Below, in pieces: positions 43,253-51,631 of a DNA stretch of 64,000 nucleotides. How positions within the stretch are numbered: position 1 is the stretch's first letter; each line of letters begins with the position of its first letter. The notes beneath the pieces were generated by a model. That model made no database searches. It was given only the letters and a program-made list of their open reading frames with translations, and had not been told where the DNA came from. This DNA is from Streptomyces sp. NBC_00258. Its GTDB lineage: Bacteria; Actinomycetota; Actinomycetes; Streptomycetales; Streptomycetaceae. The stretch covers positions 3,100,001 through 3,164,000 of the forward strand of contig NZ_CP108081.1 of the NCBI RefSeq assembly GCF_036182465.1, written 5' to 3'. A program made the position numbers and the translations under genes.

Positions 43253-43816
43253 ATGTCTTTCGGACCGCCGCCGTCCACGCCTCCGCAGCCGCAGTGGGGC
43301 CCGCCCCAGCAGCCGCCCGTGCCTCCCCGGCCGAGCTGGGCGCGCAAGCGCGTCGCGATCCCCGCCGCAGTCGTCCTGTTGCTCGTCGGCGCCGGCATCG
43401 GAGCGTCCGGTGGGGAGGACTCCGGCAAGGAGGCGGCCGCGCGGCCGACCGTCACCGTGACCGCCGGCCCCGCCGAGCTGAAGGCCGACGCCGAACCGGC
43501 ACCGGAGGTCACGGTCACCGAAACGGAGACCGTCACGGCGAAACCGTCGAGGAAGCCCGAGCCGAAGGTCGCCACCATCCCCGGCGACGGAACCTTCGTC
43601 GTCGGAGACGACATCAAGGCAGGCACCTACAAGACAGCGGGCGCCGAGGATTCGGTGATCCCGAACTGCTACTGGGCGCGGCTGAAGGGCACGTCGGGCG
43701 ACTTCGAGGACATCATCACCAACGGCAACGTCGAGGGCCCCACCACGATCACCATCTCCAGCAGCGACGGGGCATTCCAGTCCACGGGATGCAGGACGTG
43801 GAAGAAGGTCGGCTGA
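43253..43816 (+). CDS. Membrane-anchored protein with actinobacterial C-terminal beta domain
   Basis: 187 residues from the ATG at 43253. Pro/Gln-rich cytoplasmic head (1-30), one TM helix (about 36-51), a Thr/Glu-rich stalk, and a C-terminal domain at about 108-187: GDGTFVVGDDIKAGTYKT...CYWARLKG...GCRTWKK, with two Cys. This domain is common at the end of Streptomyces lipoproteins and membrane proteins; function unknown. Isolated between two hairpins. An upstream in-frame start at 43133 was rejected because it overlaps the promoter region. Confidence 0.75.
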   Translation: MSFGPPPSTPPQPQWGPPQQPPVPPRPSWARKRVAIPAAVVLLLVGAGIGASGGEDSGKEAAARPTVTVTAGPAELKADAEPAPEVTVTETETVTAKPSRKPEPKVATIPGDGTFVVGDDIKAGTYKTAGAEDSVIPNCYWARLKGTSGDFEDIITNGNVEGPTTITISSSDGAFQSTGCRTWKKVG

Positions 43817-43836
43817 CGGGCCGTACGCGAGTTCGA

Positions 43837-43863
43837 CGGCCGTCCCACGAGCTCGGACGGCCG
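43837..43863. terminator. Bidirectional terminator
   Basis: CGGCCGTCC (43837-43845) and GGACGGCCG (43855-43863), perfect 9-bp arms, lie between the convergent small membrane protein gene and the PL11 gene. Confidence 0.7.
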
Positions 43864-43897
43864 CCCTTCATCTCATCCTGGAACGCGTTTCAGCAGG

Positions 43898-45772
43898 TCA
43901 CGGCGTGTAGACCGTCGGCCTGGGGGCCGTGGGCATGCCGTTGCCGATGAAGAAGCTCGGGTGTGGTGGCTGGTTGTAGGCGGTGTTCTGCCAGGCGATG
44001 CCAGTGCGGTACATCGTGTCGTGGAGGAGGGTCGTGATCCTGGTGTTCGTCTCGTTCGGGGTGGAGTAGACACGCAGGGCCCTGTTGTCGCCGGTCGCCC
44101 AGACGACCTCCTCGCGCCAGTCGCCGAAGAGGTCGCCCGACAGCGCCGGGGTCGCCTTCGTGCCGTTGTTGGAGTGCACCGAGGCGCCGGTCAGCAGGCG
44201 GGTCTCGCCTGATGTGCCGTACTTGTCGACGCGGGTGCCGTCGAGGAGTTCGCGTGTGGTGTCCCCGTCCCACCAGGACAGGAAGTTGACGGAGGACGGT
44301 TCGCGGCCCTTGGTGGCGCCGGACTCGTCACGGATGTTCGTGTCGGAGGCGGACCACATCTCGGCGCCGTCGTTGCCGGCGTAGATGTCGCCGGCCACTC
44401 CCCGGCCGTTGTCGCAGCAGGCGGCGAGCTGCCAGCGGATCGCGCCGCTCGCGGGGTTGATGTACAACTCGGCGGGCTGGGAGGTGGATTCGGAGACCTT
44501 GAAGTACTCCAGTCCTGACGTCCCCGGGTCGAGGTCGCCCAGGTGCTGGGCGTCGCCGTGGCCGGTCCTCGTGGTCCACAGGCCGTTGCCGTTGTCGTCG
44601 ACAGCCATCGCCCCATAGACGATCTCGTCCTTGCCGTCGTTGTCGACGTCCCCGACGGACAGACTGTGCGAGCCCTGGCCGTCGAAGCCCTTGCCGGTGT
44701 TGGTCGAGGAGTTGGTGTCGAAGGTCCAGCGCCGCGTGAACGCCCCGTTGCGCCAGTCCCAGGCCGCGATCACCGAACGCGTGTAGTAGCCGCGGGCCAT
44801 GATGAGCGAGGGCCGGGCGCCGTCCAGGTACGCGGTCCCGGCGAGGAACCGGTCCACGCGGTTGCCGTACGAGTCGCCCCACGACGAGACCGTGCCCCGC
44901 GCCGGGACGTAGTCGACGCTCTGCATCGCCTTGCCCGTCTGGCCGTTGAACATGGTCAGGTACTCGGGACCGGCGAGGACGTACCCACTGGAGTTGCGGT
45001 GGTCGGCGGAGGAGCTGCCGATGACCGCGCCCGTTCCGTCGACCGTGGCATCGGCGGTCTTCGCGGCCACCTCGGCCTTGCCGTCGCCGTCGTAGTCGTA
45101 CACCTGGAACTGTGTGTAATGCGCGCCCGAGCGGATGTTGCGCCCCAGGTCGATGCGCCACAGCCGGGTGCCGTCGAGCTTGACGCCGTCGATGACCGTG
45201 TTCCCGGTGTAGCCGGACTGGGAGTTGTCCTTGGCGTTCGTCGGCTGCCACTTCAGGACGAAGTCGAGCGCGCCGTCGCCGTCGAGATCGCCGACCGAGG
45301 CGTCGTTGGCCTCGTAGGTGTACGCGACGCCGTCCGGGGTGGTGCCGCCGGCGGGCGGGGTGATGGGCACGTCCTTGTATCCGGTACGGAACTGGATCGC
45401 GTGCACCGAGTCGCCCTGTTCCACGCCGCCCACGACCGCGCGCACCGTGTAGTCGGCCTGGGAGGGCGCGCCCGCGTGGAAGTAGTTCGTCGAGCCGGTG
45501 ACCGGGGTCGGGTTGACCTTCGTACCCGCCCGGTAGACGTTGAACGCGACGTCGTTCGGGTCGGTGCCGAGCCAGCGCCAGGTGACGAGGTTGCCGGCGT
45601 CGGTGTGGACGCTGACCACACCCCGGTCCAGCTTCTCGACCTGGCGCGCGGTCGCGGCATGCGCCGGACTCGCGGTGAGCGAGGTGAGACCTGCGGCGGC
45701 GAGGGCGCCGGCGACGACGGTGGTGAGGAGGAGCCTGGTCCTGCTGCTGCGTCTGCGTTGCGGGTGCTGCAC
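43898..45772 (-). CDS. Secreted rhamnogalacturonan lyase, PL11 family
   Basis: 624 residues, GTG at 45772 with GGGAGGT about 9 nt upstream. Signal peptide to about 39 (SPAHA). An N-terminal Ig-like segment (about 42-130), then the eight-bladed PL11 propeller with Ca-binding DxDxDG repeats (GDLDGDGALDF, YDYDGDGKAEVAAK, GDVDNDGKDEIVYG) and GSHSLSVGD. It cleaves the rhamnogalacturonan-I backbone of pectin, like Bacillus YesW. No binding module is attached. Confidence 0.93.
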   Translation of the reverse strand: MQHPQRRRSSRTRLLLTTVVAGALAAAGLTSLTASPAHAATARQVEKLDRGVVSVHTDAGNLVTWRWLGTDPNDVAFNVYRAGTKVNPTPVTGSTNYFHAGAPSQADYTVRAVVGGVEQGDSVHAIQFRTGYKDVPITPPAGGTTPDGVAYTYEANDASVGDLDGDGALDFVLKWQPTNAKDNSQSGYTGNTVIDGVKLDGTRLWRIDLGRNIRSGAHYTQFQVYDYDGDGKAEVAAKTADATVDGTGAVIGSSSADHRNSSGYVLAGPEYLTMFNGQTGKAMQSVDYVPARGTVSSWGDSYGNRVDRFLAGTAYLDGARPSLIMARGYYTRSVIAAWDWRNGAFTRRWTFDTNSSTNTGKGFDGQGSHSLSVGDVDNDGKDEIVYGAMAVDDNGNGLWTTRTGHGDAQHLGDLDPGTSGLEYFKVSESTSQPAELYINPASGAIRWQLAACCDNGRGVAGDIYAGNDGAEMWSASDTNIRDESGATKGREPSSVNFLSWWDGDTTRELLDGTRVDKYGTSGETRLLTGASVHSNNGTKATPALSGDLFGDWREEVVWATGDNRALRVYSTPNETNTRITTLLHDTMYRTGIAWQNTAYNQPPHPSFFIGNGMPTAPRPTVYTP

Positions 45773-45863
45773 GGTGACGTACCTCCCTGGGAGGGGCAGA
45801 CGGGTTCTGCTACCTCAGTTGCCGCTGGAGGCACGGGAGTTGCCGCGATTCAGCAAGCGCTCT

Positions 45864-46835
45864 CTATGTGTCGCACGTGCGGGATACGTCGTAGGTGCGG
45901 GACAGCGCGGCGACCGTGCCGGCGATGCGGTCGCGCAACTCGGCCGGTTCCAGCACCTCGACGTCCGTGCCGAGACGAAGGAACTCTCCGTGTGCGTGGT
46001 CGACCGACTCGATGGGGACGGTGGCCAGAGTCCAACCGTCCGCCTCCGTACGGCCGTTGGCCCGGACGGCGTCGCCCGCCGGGCCGGTGAGACGGACGCC
46101 CGGGGCGAGCCGGACCACCGCCTCGCCCCGGTGGAGCCGGTCGTGGAAGTCCCGCTGGTACGCCGTCCAGTACGCGGCGAGGTCGAAGTCGTCGGGGCGG
46201 GTGAACTCCTCGCCGGACGCGGCCAGTTCGAGGATCTGGTCGACGCGGAACGTCCGCGGTCCGGGGCCCGCGACGACGTACCAGCGGCCTGCCTTGAGGA
46301 CGAGGCCGTACGGTTCGAGGCGGCGCTCCACGTCGGTGGGCTCGCGCCAGCGGCGGTACAGGACGTTCAGGACGCGGCTGTTCCAGACCGCGTCGGCGAC
46401 GGCGGGGAGGTACGGCGCTCCCCCGCTGTCGGCGGCGGCGTACCAGCCGGGCGCGTCGAGGTGGAAGCGGCCGCTGATGCGGTCCGCGTGCTCGCGCAGC
46501 TCGTGCGGGAGAGCGGCGCGCACCTTGAGCTGGGCGGCGGCGAGGACGGGGCCCAGTCCGAGTTCGGCGGCGGGTCCGGGCGCGCCCGCGAGGAACAGGG
46601 CTTCGGCCTCGCCCGCGGTGAGGCCGGTGAGGCGGGTGCGATAGCCGTCGAGGAGCCGGTAGCCGCCCGCGTGCCCGGCGTCGCCGTACAGCGGGATGCC
46701 GGCGGCGCTCAGTGCCTCGACGTCCCGGTAGACCGTGCGCACCGAGACCTCCAGCTCCTCGGCGAGGTCGGCGGCGGTCATCCGGCCCCGGGTCTGGAGG
46801 AGCAGGAGGATCGAGACGAGTCGGGCTGATTTCAC
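45864..46835 (-). CDS. WYL-domain transcriptional regulator (YafY/PafC type)
   Basis: 323 residues, GTG at 46835. N-terminal DeoR-like HTH (RLVSILLLLQTRGRMTAADLAEELEVSVRTVYRDVEALSAAGIPLYG), a WYL domain at about 140-215 (LNVLYRRWREPTDVERRLEPYGLVLKAGRWYVVA) and a C-terminal WCX-like extension. Ligand unknown; WYL domains bind nucleic acid or small molecules. It starts only 11 nt from a strong operator and is divergent from a two-gene unit. Confidence 0.92.
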   Translation of the reverse strand: MKSARLVSILLLLQTRGRMTAADLAEELEVSVRTVYRDVEALSAAGIPLYGDAGHAGGYRLLDGYRTRLTGLTAGEAEALFLAGAPGPAAELGLGPVLAAAQLKVRAALPHELREHADRISGRFHLDAPGWYAAADSGGAPYLPAVADAVWNSRVLNVLYRRWREPTDVERRLEPYGLVLKAGRWYVVAGPGPRTFRVDQILELAASGEEFTRPDDFDLAAYWTAYQRDFHDRLHRGEAVVRLAPGVRLTGPAGDAVRANGRTEADGWTLATVPIESVDHAHGEFLRLGTDVEVLEPAELRDRIAGTVAALSRTYDVSRTCDT

Positions 46836-46845
46836 GTTCCCAGAA

Positions 46846-46876
46846 TGTCAGGCTCCACTGACAGAAGGTGTCAGTG
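46846..46876. promoter_or_regulatory. Divergent operator with three TGTCAG half-sites
   Basis: CACTGACA (46856-46863) and TGTCAGTG (46869-46876) are perfect 8-bp arms with a 5-bp spacer. A third half-site TGTCAG (46846-46851) makes a second inverted repeat with CTGACA (46858-46863). The site fills the 62-bp gap between the WYL gene and its divergent neighbour; it should block both promoters. Confidence 0.75.
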
Positions 46877-46897
46877 AAGCGGCTTTAGCGTCCTGCC

Positions 46898-47404
46898 ATG
46901 ACCTCCAAGACCTCCGAGTCCTCCAAGAACTTCGCGGAGAAACTGCTGACCGTGCCGCCGCCCATCGAGGTGGCGGGGCGGCGGATCAAGCGCTACCACG
47001 TGACCGCCGACCCGGCGGGGATCGCGGCCGACGTCCAGGAGGCGGCGTACGCGATGCTGCCGAAGCTGCTGCCGGAAGCGGACGGCACACCGCCGGCCAC
47101 GTTCGTCGTGCTGCACCGGGGCGCCGACGACGGCGCCTACCTGAACGCGTACAGCTGGGTGTGGGACAACGTCCTGCACTTCAAGGGTGCCTCGGCGGGC
47201 CAGCCGGTGCTCGGCTGTCCGGACCGCGACCCGACGCACTTCATCGCCCCCGACCTGCCGTGGATCGGCTGCGTCTGGGAGCTGCCGCCGATCCTGCACG
47301 AACGCGACGCCTGGGTGCGGCACATGCTCGCGCCCGATGTTCCCGACCTCGACGCCTACATGGCCGACCGCCTGCCCGAGGGCACGACTGGAGACCGTTC
47401 ATGA
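46898..47404 (+). CDS. Conserved hypothetical protein in a WYL-controlled pair
   Basis: 168 residues, ATG at 46898. No signal or TM segment. Recognisable only as a soluble alpha/beta protein with a Trp/Tyr-rich core (NAYSWVWDNVLHFKG, PDLPWIGCVWELPPILHERDAWVRHMLAP). I do not recognise the family with certainty. The stop overlaps the next ATG (ATGA). Regulation by the divergent WYL protein is likely from the operator position. Confidence 0.72.
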   Translation: MTSKTSESSKNFAEKLLTVPPPIEVAGRRIKRYHVTADPAGIAADVQEAAYAMLPKLLPEADGTPPATFVVLHRGADDGAYLNAYSWVWDNVLHFKGASAGQPVLGCPDRDPTHFIAPDLPWIGCVWELPPILHERDAWVRHMLAPDVPDLDAYMADRLPEGTTGDRS

Positions 47405-47907
47405 GCACGCCGCACGACTTCGACTTCTTCGTCGGCGAGTGGGATGTGGCCCACCGCCGCCGCACCGACTTCCTGGACGCCGGGAGCGACTGGGAGGAGT
47501 TCCCCGCCACGAACCGTTGCTGGAGCCTGTTCGACGGGGCCGGCAACATCGACGAGATGGACGTACCCGGCCAGGGGTGGAAGGGGCTGACCCTGCGGCT
47601 GCTCGACCGGGAGACCGGGCGGTGGTCGCTGAACTGGTCGAGCAGTCGCAGCGACCGGCTGTTCCCGCCCGTCATCGGCCAGTTCACGGACGGGCGGGGC
47701 GAGTTCTACGGGGACGACACGCACGACCGCAAGGACGTGCGTGTGCGGTTCGTGTGGTCGGGGATCTCGGCGACCACGGCCCGCTGGGAGCAGGCGTTCT
47801 CCGTCGACGGCGAGAAATCGTGGGTCACCAACTGGGTCATGGAGTTCACGCGCCGGGGCCGGGCGGGCTCGGGGCCGGCCCCGGTTTCCGGAACGACCGC
47901 AGCTTGA
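47401..47907 (+). CDS. DUF1579-like small protein
   Basis: 168 residues, ATG at 47401 overlapping the previous stop. The start FDFFVGEWDVAHRRR, the middle GWKGLTLRLLDRETGRWSLNWSSSR and FVWSGISATTARWEQAFSVDG form the lipocalin-like pattern of DUF1579-type proteins, small beta-barrels of unknown ligand. Its last 62 bp overlap the convergent methyltransferase gene. Confidence 0.75.
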   Translation: MSTPHDFDFFVGEWDVAHRRRTDFLDAGSDWEEFPATNRCWSLFDGAGNIDEMDVPGQGWKGLTLRLLDRETGRWSLNWSSSRSDRLFPPVIGQFTDGRGEFYGDDTHDRKDVRVRFVWSGISATTARWEQAFSVDGEKSWVTNWVMEFTRRGRAGSGPAPVSGTTAA

Positions 47908-48616
47908 ACTTCGGGTCGGGGCGCGGGACATGCTGGTCAGGGAGCTGCTCCAGGCGTAGCGCGAGTTTCTCGGTGAGGGGCGCGCCCGGGGGCAGCAGCG
48001 TGTACCAGCCGCGCCGTACGTCGGCGGCGGCCCGTGCCGGCGCCCGTCCCTGGCCGTAGCCGCGGAAGCACGCCCGTCCCGCCGGGATCAGGGCCTGCCG
48101 GTCGGCGAAGGAGGCCACGAGGTCGTCGCGGTCGCGGGCCGCACGGCGCGGGCGCGGGGCCATCACGGCGTCGATGTCGCTCCGGACGTCGTGCGAGGCG
48201 GCCTTGTCGACGGTCGTGACGAAGACTCCGCCGGGCCGCAGCACCCGGGCCGCCTCGGCGACGACACGCTCCGCGTCGTCCAGCAGGTGCAGCAGCCAGA
48301 CGGCCGTGACGGCACCGAACGAGGCGTCGGGAAAGGGCAGTTGACGGGTGTCCGCGAGGACCACACGGCCGGGTACGCGCTCGGCGGCCCGCCGCAGCAT
48401 GCCGTACGCCGCGTCGGCACCCGCCACGTCGAGACCGGTCGCCGCGAGTCTGCGCGTCACGATGCCGGTGCCGCAGGCGATGTCGAGGAGGTTGCCCGTG
48501 CCCTCGGGGATCAGTCCGAGTACGGCGCTCGCGGCCGCGGCGGCACGGGGTTCGCCGCCGCGGGACACGTCGTACCGCTCGGCTTCCTTGTCGTAGTCGA
48601 ACACCAGTGGGCTCAA
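47846..48616 (-). CDS. Class I SAM-dependent methyltransferase
   Basis: 256 residues from a TTG at 48616 that overlaps the stop of the pterin dehydratase gene, so the two form an operon. Motif I LLDIACGTGIVTRRLA, motif II VAGADAAYGML, motif III LADTRQLPFPDASFGAVTAVWLLHLLDD, as in the UbiE/Methyltransf_11 group. Substrate unknown. An Arg-rich C-terminal third is less conserved. Confidence 0.87.
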   Translation of the reverse strand: MSPLVFDYDKEAERYDVSRGGEPRAAAAASAVLGLIPEGTGNLLDIACGTGIVTRRLAATGLDVAGADAAYGMLRRAAERVPGRVVLADTRQLPFPDASFGAVTAVWLLHLLDDAERVVAEAARVLRPGGVFVTTVDKAASHDVRSDIDAVMAPRPRRAARDRDDLVASFADRQALIPAGRACFRGYGQGRAPARAAADVRRGWYTLLPPGAPLTEKLALRLEQLPDQHVPRPDPKFKLRSFRKPGPAPSPPGPGA

Positions 48617-48918
48617 TGTGCGCCGTGCCCGGCGGAGAGCTCCTCGACCCTGCGTGCCAGGTCGAAGTCCAGCTCGGTGACGGCTCCGCCCACGCTGTGC
48701 GTGTTCACGGTGAGGGAGACCGTGTGGTAACCGAGCGTGAGGTCGGAGTGGTGGTCCAGCTCGTCCTGCACCTGGGCGATGTGCACCACCAGCGCGGCCG
48801 CCGCGAAGTGCGAGCCGAGCTGATAGGAGCGGGCGATCCTGTCTCCGTCCAGGGACCAGCCGGGCAGCTCCGCGAGGCGGTCCTCGATCTCCTTCTGCGA
48901 CAGCGGTTCAAGGGGCAT
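48613..48918 (-). CDS. 4a-hydroxytetrahydrobiopterin dehydratase (pterin-4a-carbinolamine dehydratase)
   Basis: 101 residues, full PCD length. Family motif region ALVVHIAQVQDELDHHSDLTLGYHTVSLTVNTHSVGGAVTELD with the DHHSD variant of the usual [ED]HHP. Regenerates the pterin cofactor after aromatic amino acid hydroxylation; in bacteria without such hydroxylases it may serve molybdopterin or other pterin metabolism. ATG at 48918; stop overlaps the methyltransferase start. Confidence 0.92.
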   Translation of the reverse strand: MPLEPLSQKEIEDRLAELPGWSLDGDRIARSYQLGSHFAAAALVVHIAQVQDELDHHSDLTLGYHTVSLTVNTHSVGGAVTELDFDLARRVEELSAGHGAH

Positions 48919-49074
48919 GATCGCGCTCCTTCCGTGACGTCCGGATCTCTTCAGCGTGCCACAGTCCGGCCGTCCCGTCCCTGGTCAGGCGGGTCCGGGG
49001 CAATCGGCGGGGTAGGCATTCGGCCGCTTGGCCGCTCATCGACTCCCGGTCCGCGGATCGACTACGGTCGGTGC

Positions 49075-49986
49075 ATGACCGCCGCCGCGTCCGCCTCCCC
49101 GTCCGCTGCCACGTCCACCACCGGCCCCGCTGTCACATCCTCCGGCGCGTCCTCCACCGCCTCTGCCGCTTCTGCCGGCGACAAAGGTGTCGGTCCGCTG
49201 CTGCGCGGCTGGCGGGAGCAGCGCCGGGTCAGCCAGCTGGAGCTGGCCCTGCGGGCCGGGTCGTCGGCGCGGCACATCAGCTTCGTCGAGACGGGCCGGT
49301 CCCGGCCGAGCGAGGAGATGGTGCTGCGGCTCGCCGAGCACCTGGACGTACCCGTGCGGGACCGCAACGCCCTTCTGCTGGCGGCCGGTTACGCGCCCCG
49401 CTACCCCGAGACCCCGCTCGACGATCCGGCGCTGGACGCGCTGCGCGAGGGCGTGGAGCGGCTGATCCAGGGCTACGAGCCCTATCCGGCGTTCGTGGTG
49501 GACGCGACGTACAACGTGGTCGCCGCCAACCGGGGCATCGCGATGCTGCTCGACACCGTCCCCGAGCACCTGCTCGCCCCTCCGCTGAACGCGATGCGGC
49601 TGACGCTGCACCCGGAGGGTCTGGCACCGAGGATCCGAAATCTGCGGGAGTGGCGCGGCCATCTGCTGGCCCAGATGGAGCGGGACATCGCCCTGCGCCG
49701 TTCCGAGCCGCTGCGCGCGCTGTACGAGGAGGTGGCGGCGTATCCGTATGCCTCGGAGGGCTCTCCCGAGGAGGGTTCTCCCGAGAGTGGCGAGGGGGCC
49801 GGGGAGACGGTGCCCTACTTCGCCCTGCCGATGCAGATCGAGCACGACGGGCGGGTGCTGTCCTTCATCTCGTCCATCTCGACGTTCAACACACCCATGG
49901 ACGTGACCGTCGCCGAGCTGGCCATCGAGACACTGCTCCCGGCCGACCCGGCGACGGTCAAGTACCTTCAGTCGCTGATGTCCTGA
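49075..49986 (+). CDS. XRE-family regulator with MmyB-like ligand-binding domain
   Basis: 303 residues from the ATG at 49075. A low-complexity Ala/Ser/Thr N-terminus (1-36), HTH at about 40-100 (LLRGWREQRRVSQLELALRAGSSARHISFVETGRSRPS), then a MmyB-type PAS-like domain at about 130-300 (YPAFVVDATYNVVAANRGIAMLL...ISTFNTPMDVTVAELAIETLLPAD). Such regulators in Streptomyces often control a neighbouring oxidoreductase and may bind fatty acids. Convergent with a small membrane protein 7 bp away. Confidence 0.92.
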   Translation: MTAAASASPSAATSTTGPAVTSSGASSTASAASAGDKGVGPLLRGWREQRRVSQLELALRAGSSARHISFVETGRSRPSEEMVLRLAEHLDVPVRDRNALLLAAGYAPRYPETPLDDPALDALREGVERLIQGYEPYPAFVVDATYNVVAANRGIAMLLDTVPEHLLAPPLNAMRLTLHPEGLAPRIRNLREWRGHLLAQMERDIALRRSEPLRALYEEVAAYPYASEGSPEEGSPESGEGAGETVPYFALPMQIEHDGRVLSFISSISTFNTPMDVTVAELAIETLLPADPATVKYLQSLMS

Positions 49987-49993
49987 GGATCAG

Positions 49994-50455
49994 TCAGGAG
50001 GACCGGTCAGCTTCAGAGACGCTCGCGGCCTCCGCCCGTACCCCCTGCACGGCCCGCAGCGCCACGTGCTGCGCCAGCGCGAACCCCGCAACGGTCAGTG
50101 CCTGCAGGGGAATCCACACCGCTCCCGCGGTGCTCGGCGACAGCCACACGGCGAGCGCGACGAAACTCAGCGCCGCCCAGGCGAGGTTGATCTCGATCAC
50201 GGCCCTTACCGGGAGGACAGGCGACGGCCGGCGCGAGGCCAGCCACGCGACACCCGCCCCGTACACCGTGAGAACCACGCCGAGTGCGAGCAACAGCCCC
50301 GAGCCGACGTCGAGCAGTCGCCCCAGCGGGCCGGACGCGACGAGGTAGGCGACGCCGTTCACGCCGGTCACCACCGCGTCGAGCGCCAGGAAGCGGCGCA
50401 GCATGCTCTGTGGCTCGGTGGTGCGGGCCAGGGCGGCGAACTGGGTTGCGGACAT
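49994..50455 (-). CDS. Small four-helix membrane protein
   Basis: 153 residues, ATG at 50455. Four hydrophobic segments (about 22-42, 50-72, 83-105 and 112-134), no catalytic motif. Looks like the SPW/DoxX-sized uncharacterised membrane proteins of actinobacteria. It lies tail to tail with the MmyB-type regulator and head to head with the DUF5753 regulator, so either could control it. Function unknown. Confidence 0.8.
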   Translation of the reverse strand: MSATQFAALARTTEPQSMLRRFLALDAVVTGVNGVAYLVASGPLGRLLDVGSGLLLALGVVLTVYGAGVAWLASRRPSPVLPVRAVIEINLAWAALSFVALAVWLSPSTAGAVWIPLQALTVAGFALAQHVALRAVQGVRAEAASVSEADRSS

Positions 50456-50668
50456 GGCGGATCACCCTCCGTCGAGGTCGTGGCGGAACAGCGGGACCCG
50501 GTTTCCGGACCGGAGTGCGCCGGCCCGGAAACCGGTACACCCACCATGGCGCGCGCCTCTGGTGACGGTCGATTACCGCTGAGGTAATGACAACGCCCCG
50601 GATCAGGTGATGGTTGAGCCGGAACATGGCACACTTCTCGCCATGCTCGGCGCTTGGGGAGGCGTGGC

Positions 50669-51532
50669 GTGAGTGAAAGGCGTCCTGCGCCGACCGTGGG
50701 GCAGGTGGTGCTGGGTAGACGGCTGCAGGAGTTGCGCGAGGCGTCCGGTCTGAGACGGGACGAGGCCGCGCGGATCCTGCGGGTCACGGGCGCGACCATC
50801 CGCCGGATGGAAATGGCCGAGGTCGCGCTGAAGATTCCGTACGTCCAGGTGCTCCTGTCGACGTACGGTGTGCCCGACGACGAGATCGCGGCGTTCGTCC
50901 GGCTGACCGAGGAGGCGAACCAGCCAGGCTGGTGGCAGCGCTTCCACGACGTCCTGCCCGACTGGTTCAGCATGCATGTGAGCCTGGAGGGCGCGGCCTC
51001 GATCATCCGGTCGTACGAGCCGCACTTCGTGCCCGGGCTGCTGCAGACCGAGGACTACGCGCGTGCGGTCCTGGAGGCGGGCACCGTCGGGCAGACCGGG
51101 CCCGAGGAGATCGAGCGCCATGTGTCCCTGCGGATGGCCCGGCAGAAGCTGCTGACCGGGGAGCGGCCGCCGCATCTCTGGGTGATCATGGAGGAAACGG
51201 TCCTGCAGCGGCCGGTCAGTATCCGCTCCGAGGTGATGGCCGAGCAGCTCGACCGTCTGCTGGAGGCCGTCGAGAACGACCACATCACGCTGCAGATCGC
51301 CGAGTTCGCGTCCGGGCCGCATCCGGGGACGTACGCGCCGTTCGTGCTGTTCCGCTTCGCGGAGCCGGAGCTTCCTGACATGGTCTACACCGAGTATCTG
51401 ACCGGGGCGCTGTACCTCGACTCCCGCAACGAGGTGGCCGCGCATCTGGAGGTGCTGGACCACATGACGACCGGGGCGGCCACCGCGCGGCGGACCGAGG
51501 AGTTGATCCGGGCGCGGCGGGCCGACTTCTAG
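50669..51532 (+). CDS. XRE-family regulator with DUF5753 domain
   Basis: 287 residues from the GTG at 50669, with GGGGAGG 6 nt upstream. HTH at about 10-70 (GRRLQELREASGLRRDEAARILRVTGATIRRME), DUF5753 at about 95-275 with YEPHFVPGLLQTEDYARAV and the GPHPGTYAPFVLFRF loop. These are typical Streptomyces developmental or antibiotic regulators (WhiJ-like), usually followed by a 60-80-residue DUF397 gene; none is present here. Confidence 0.92.
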   Translation: MSERRPAPTVGQVVLGRRLQELREASGLRRDEAARILRVTGATIRRMEMAEVALKIPYVQVLLSTYGVPDDEIAAFVRLTEEANQPGWWQRFHDVLPDWFSMHVSLEGAASIIRSYEPHFVPGLLQTEDYARAVLEAGTVGQTGPEEIERHVSLRMARQKLLTGERPPHLWVIMEETVLQRPVSIRSEVMAEQLDRLLEAVENDHITLQIAEFASGPHPGTYAPFVLFRFAEPELPDMVYTEYLTGALYLDSRNEVAAHLEVLDHMTTGAATARRTEELIRARRADF

Positions 51533-51569
51533 GGTGCGGGGCTCGTTGTTGTTCGTCGGGTGACGGCCG

Positions 51570-51613
51570 TCGTGGGCTGGTTGCGCAGTTCCCCGCGCCC
51601 CTGAAGGGCAGCC
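51570..51613. repeat. Dispersed stem-loop repeat, locus 6, inverted orientation
   Basis: GTGGGCTGGTTGCGCAGTT and CCCCGCGCCCCTGAAGGGC, the reverse complement of the family consensus. It sits between the convergent DUF5753 regulator and dnaK-like gene. Confidence 0.8.
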
Positions 51614-51631
51614 CTCAGGAGCGCGGCGCCA

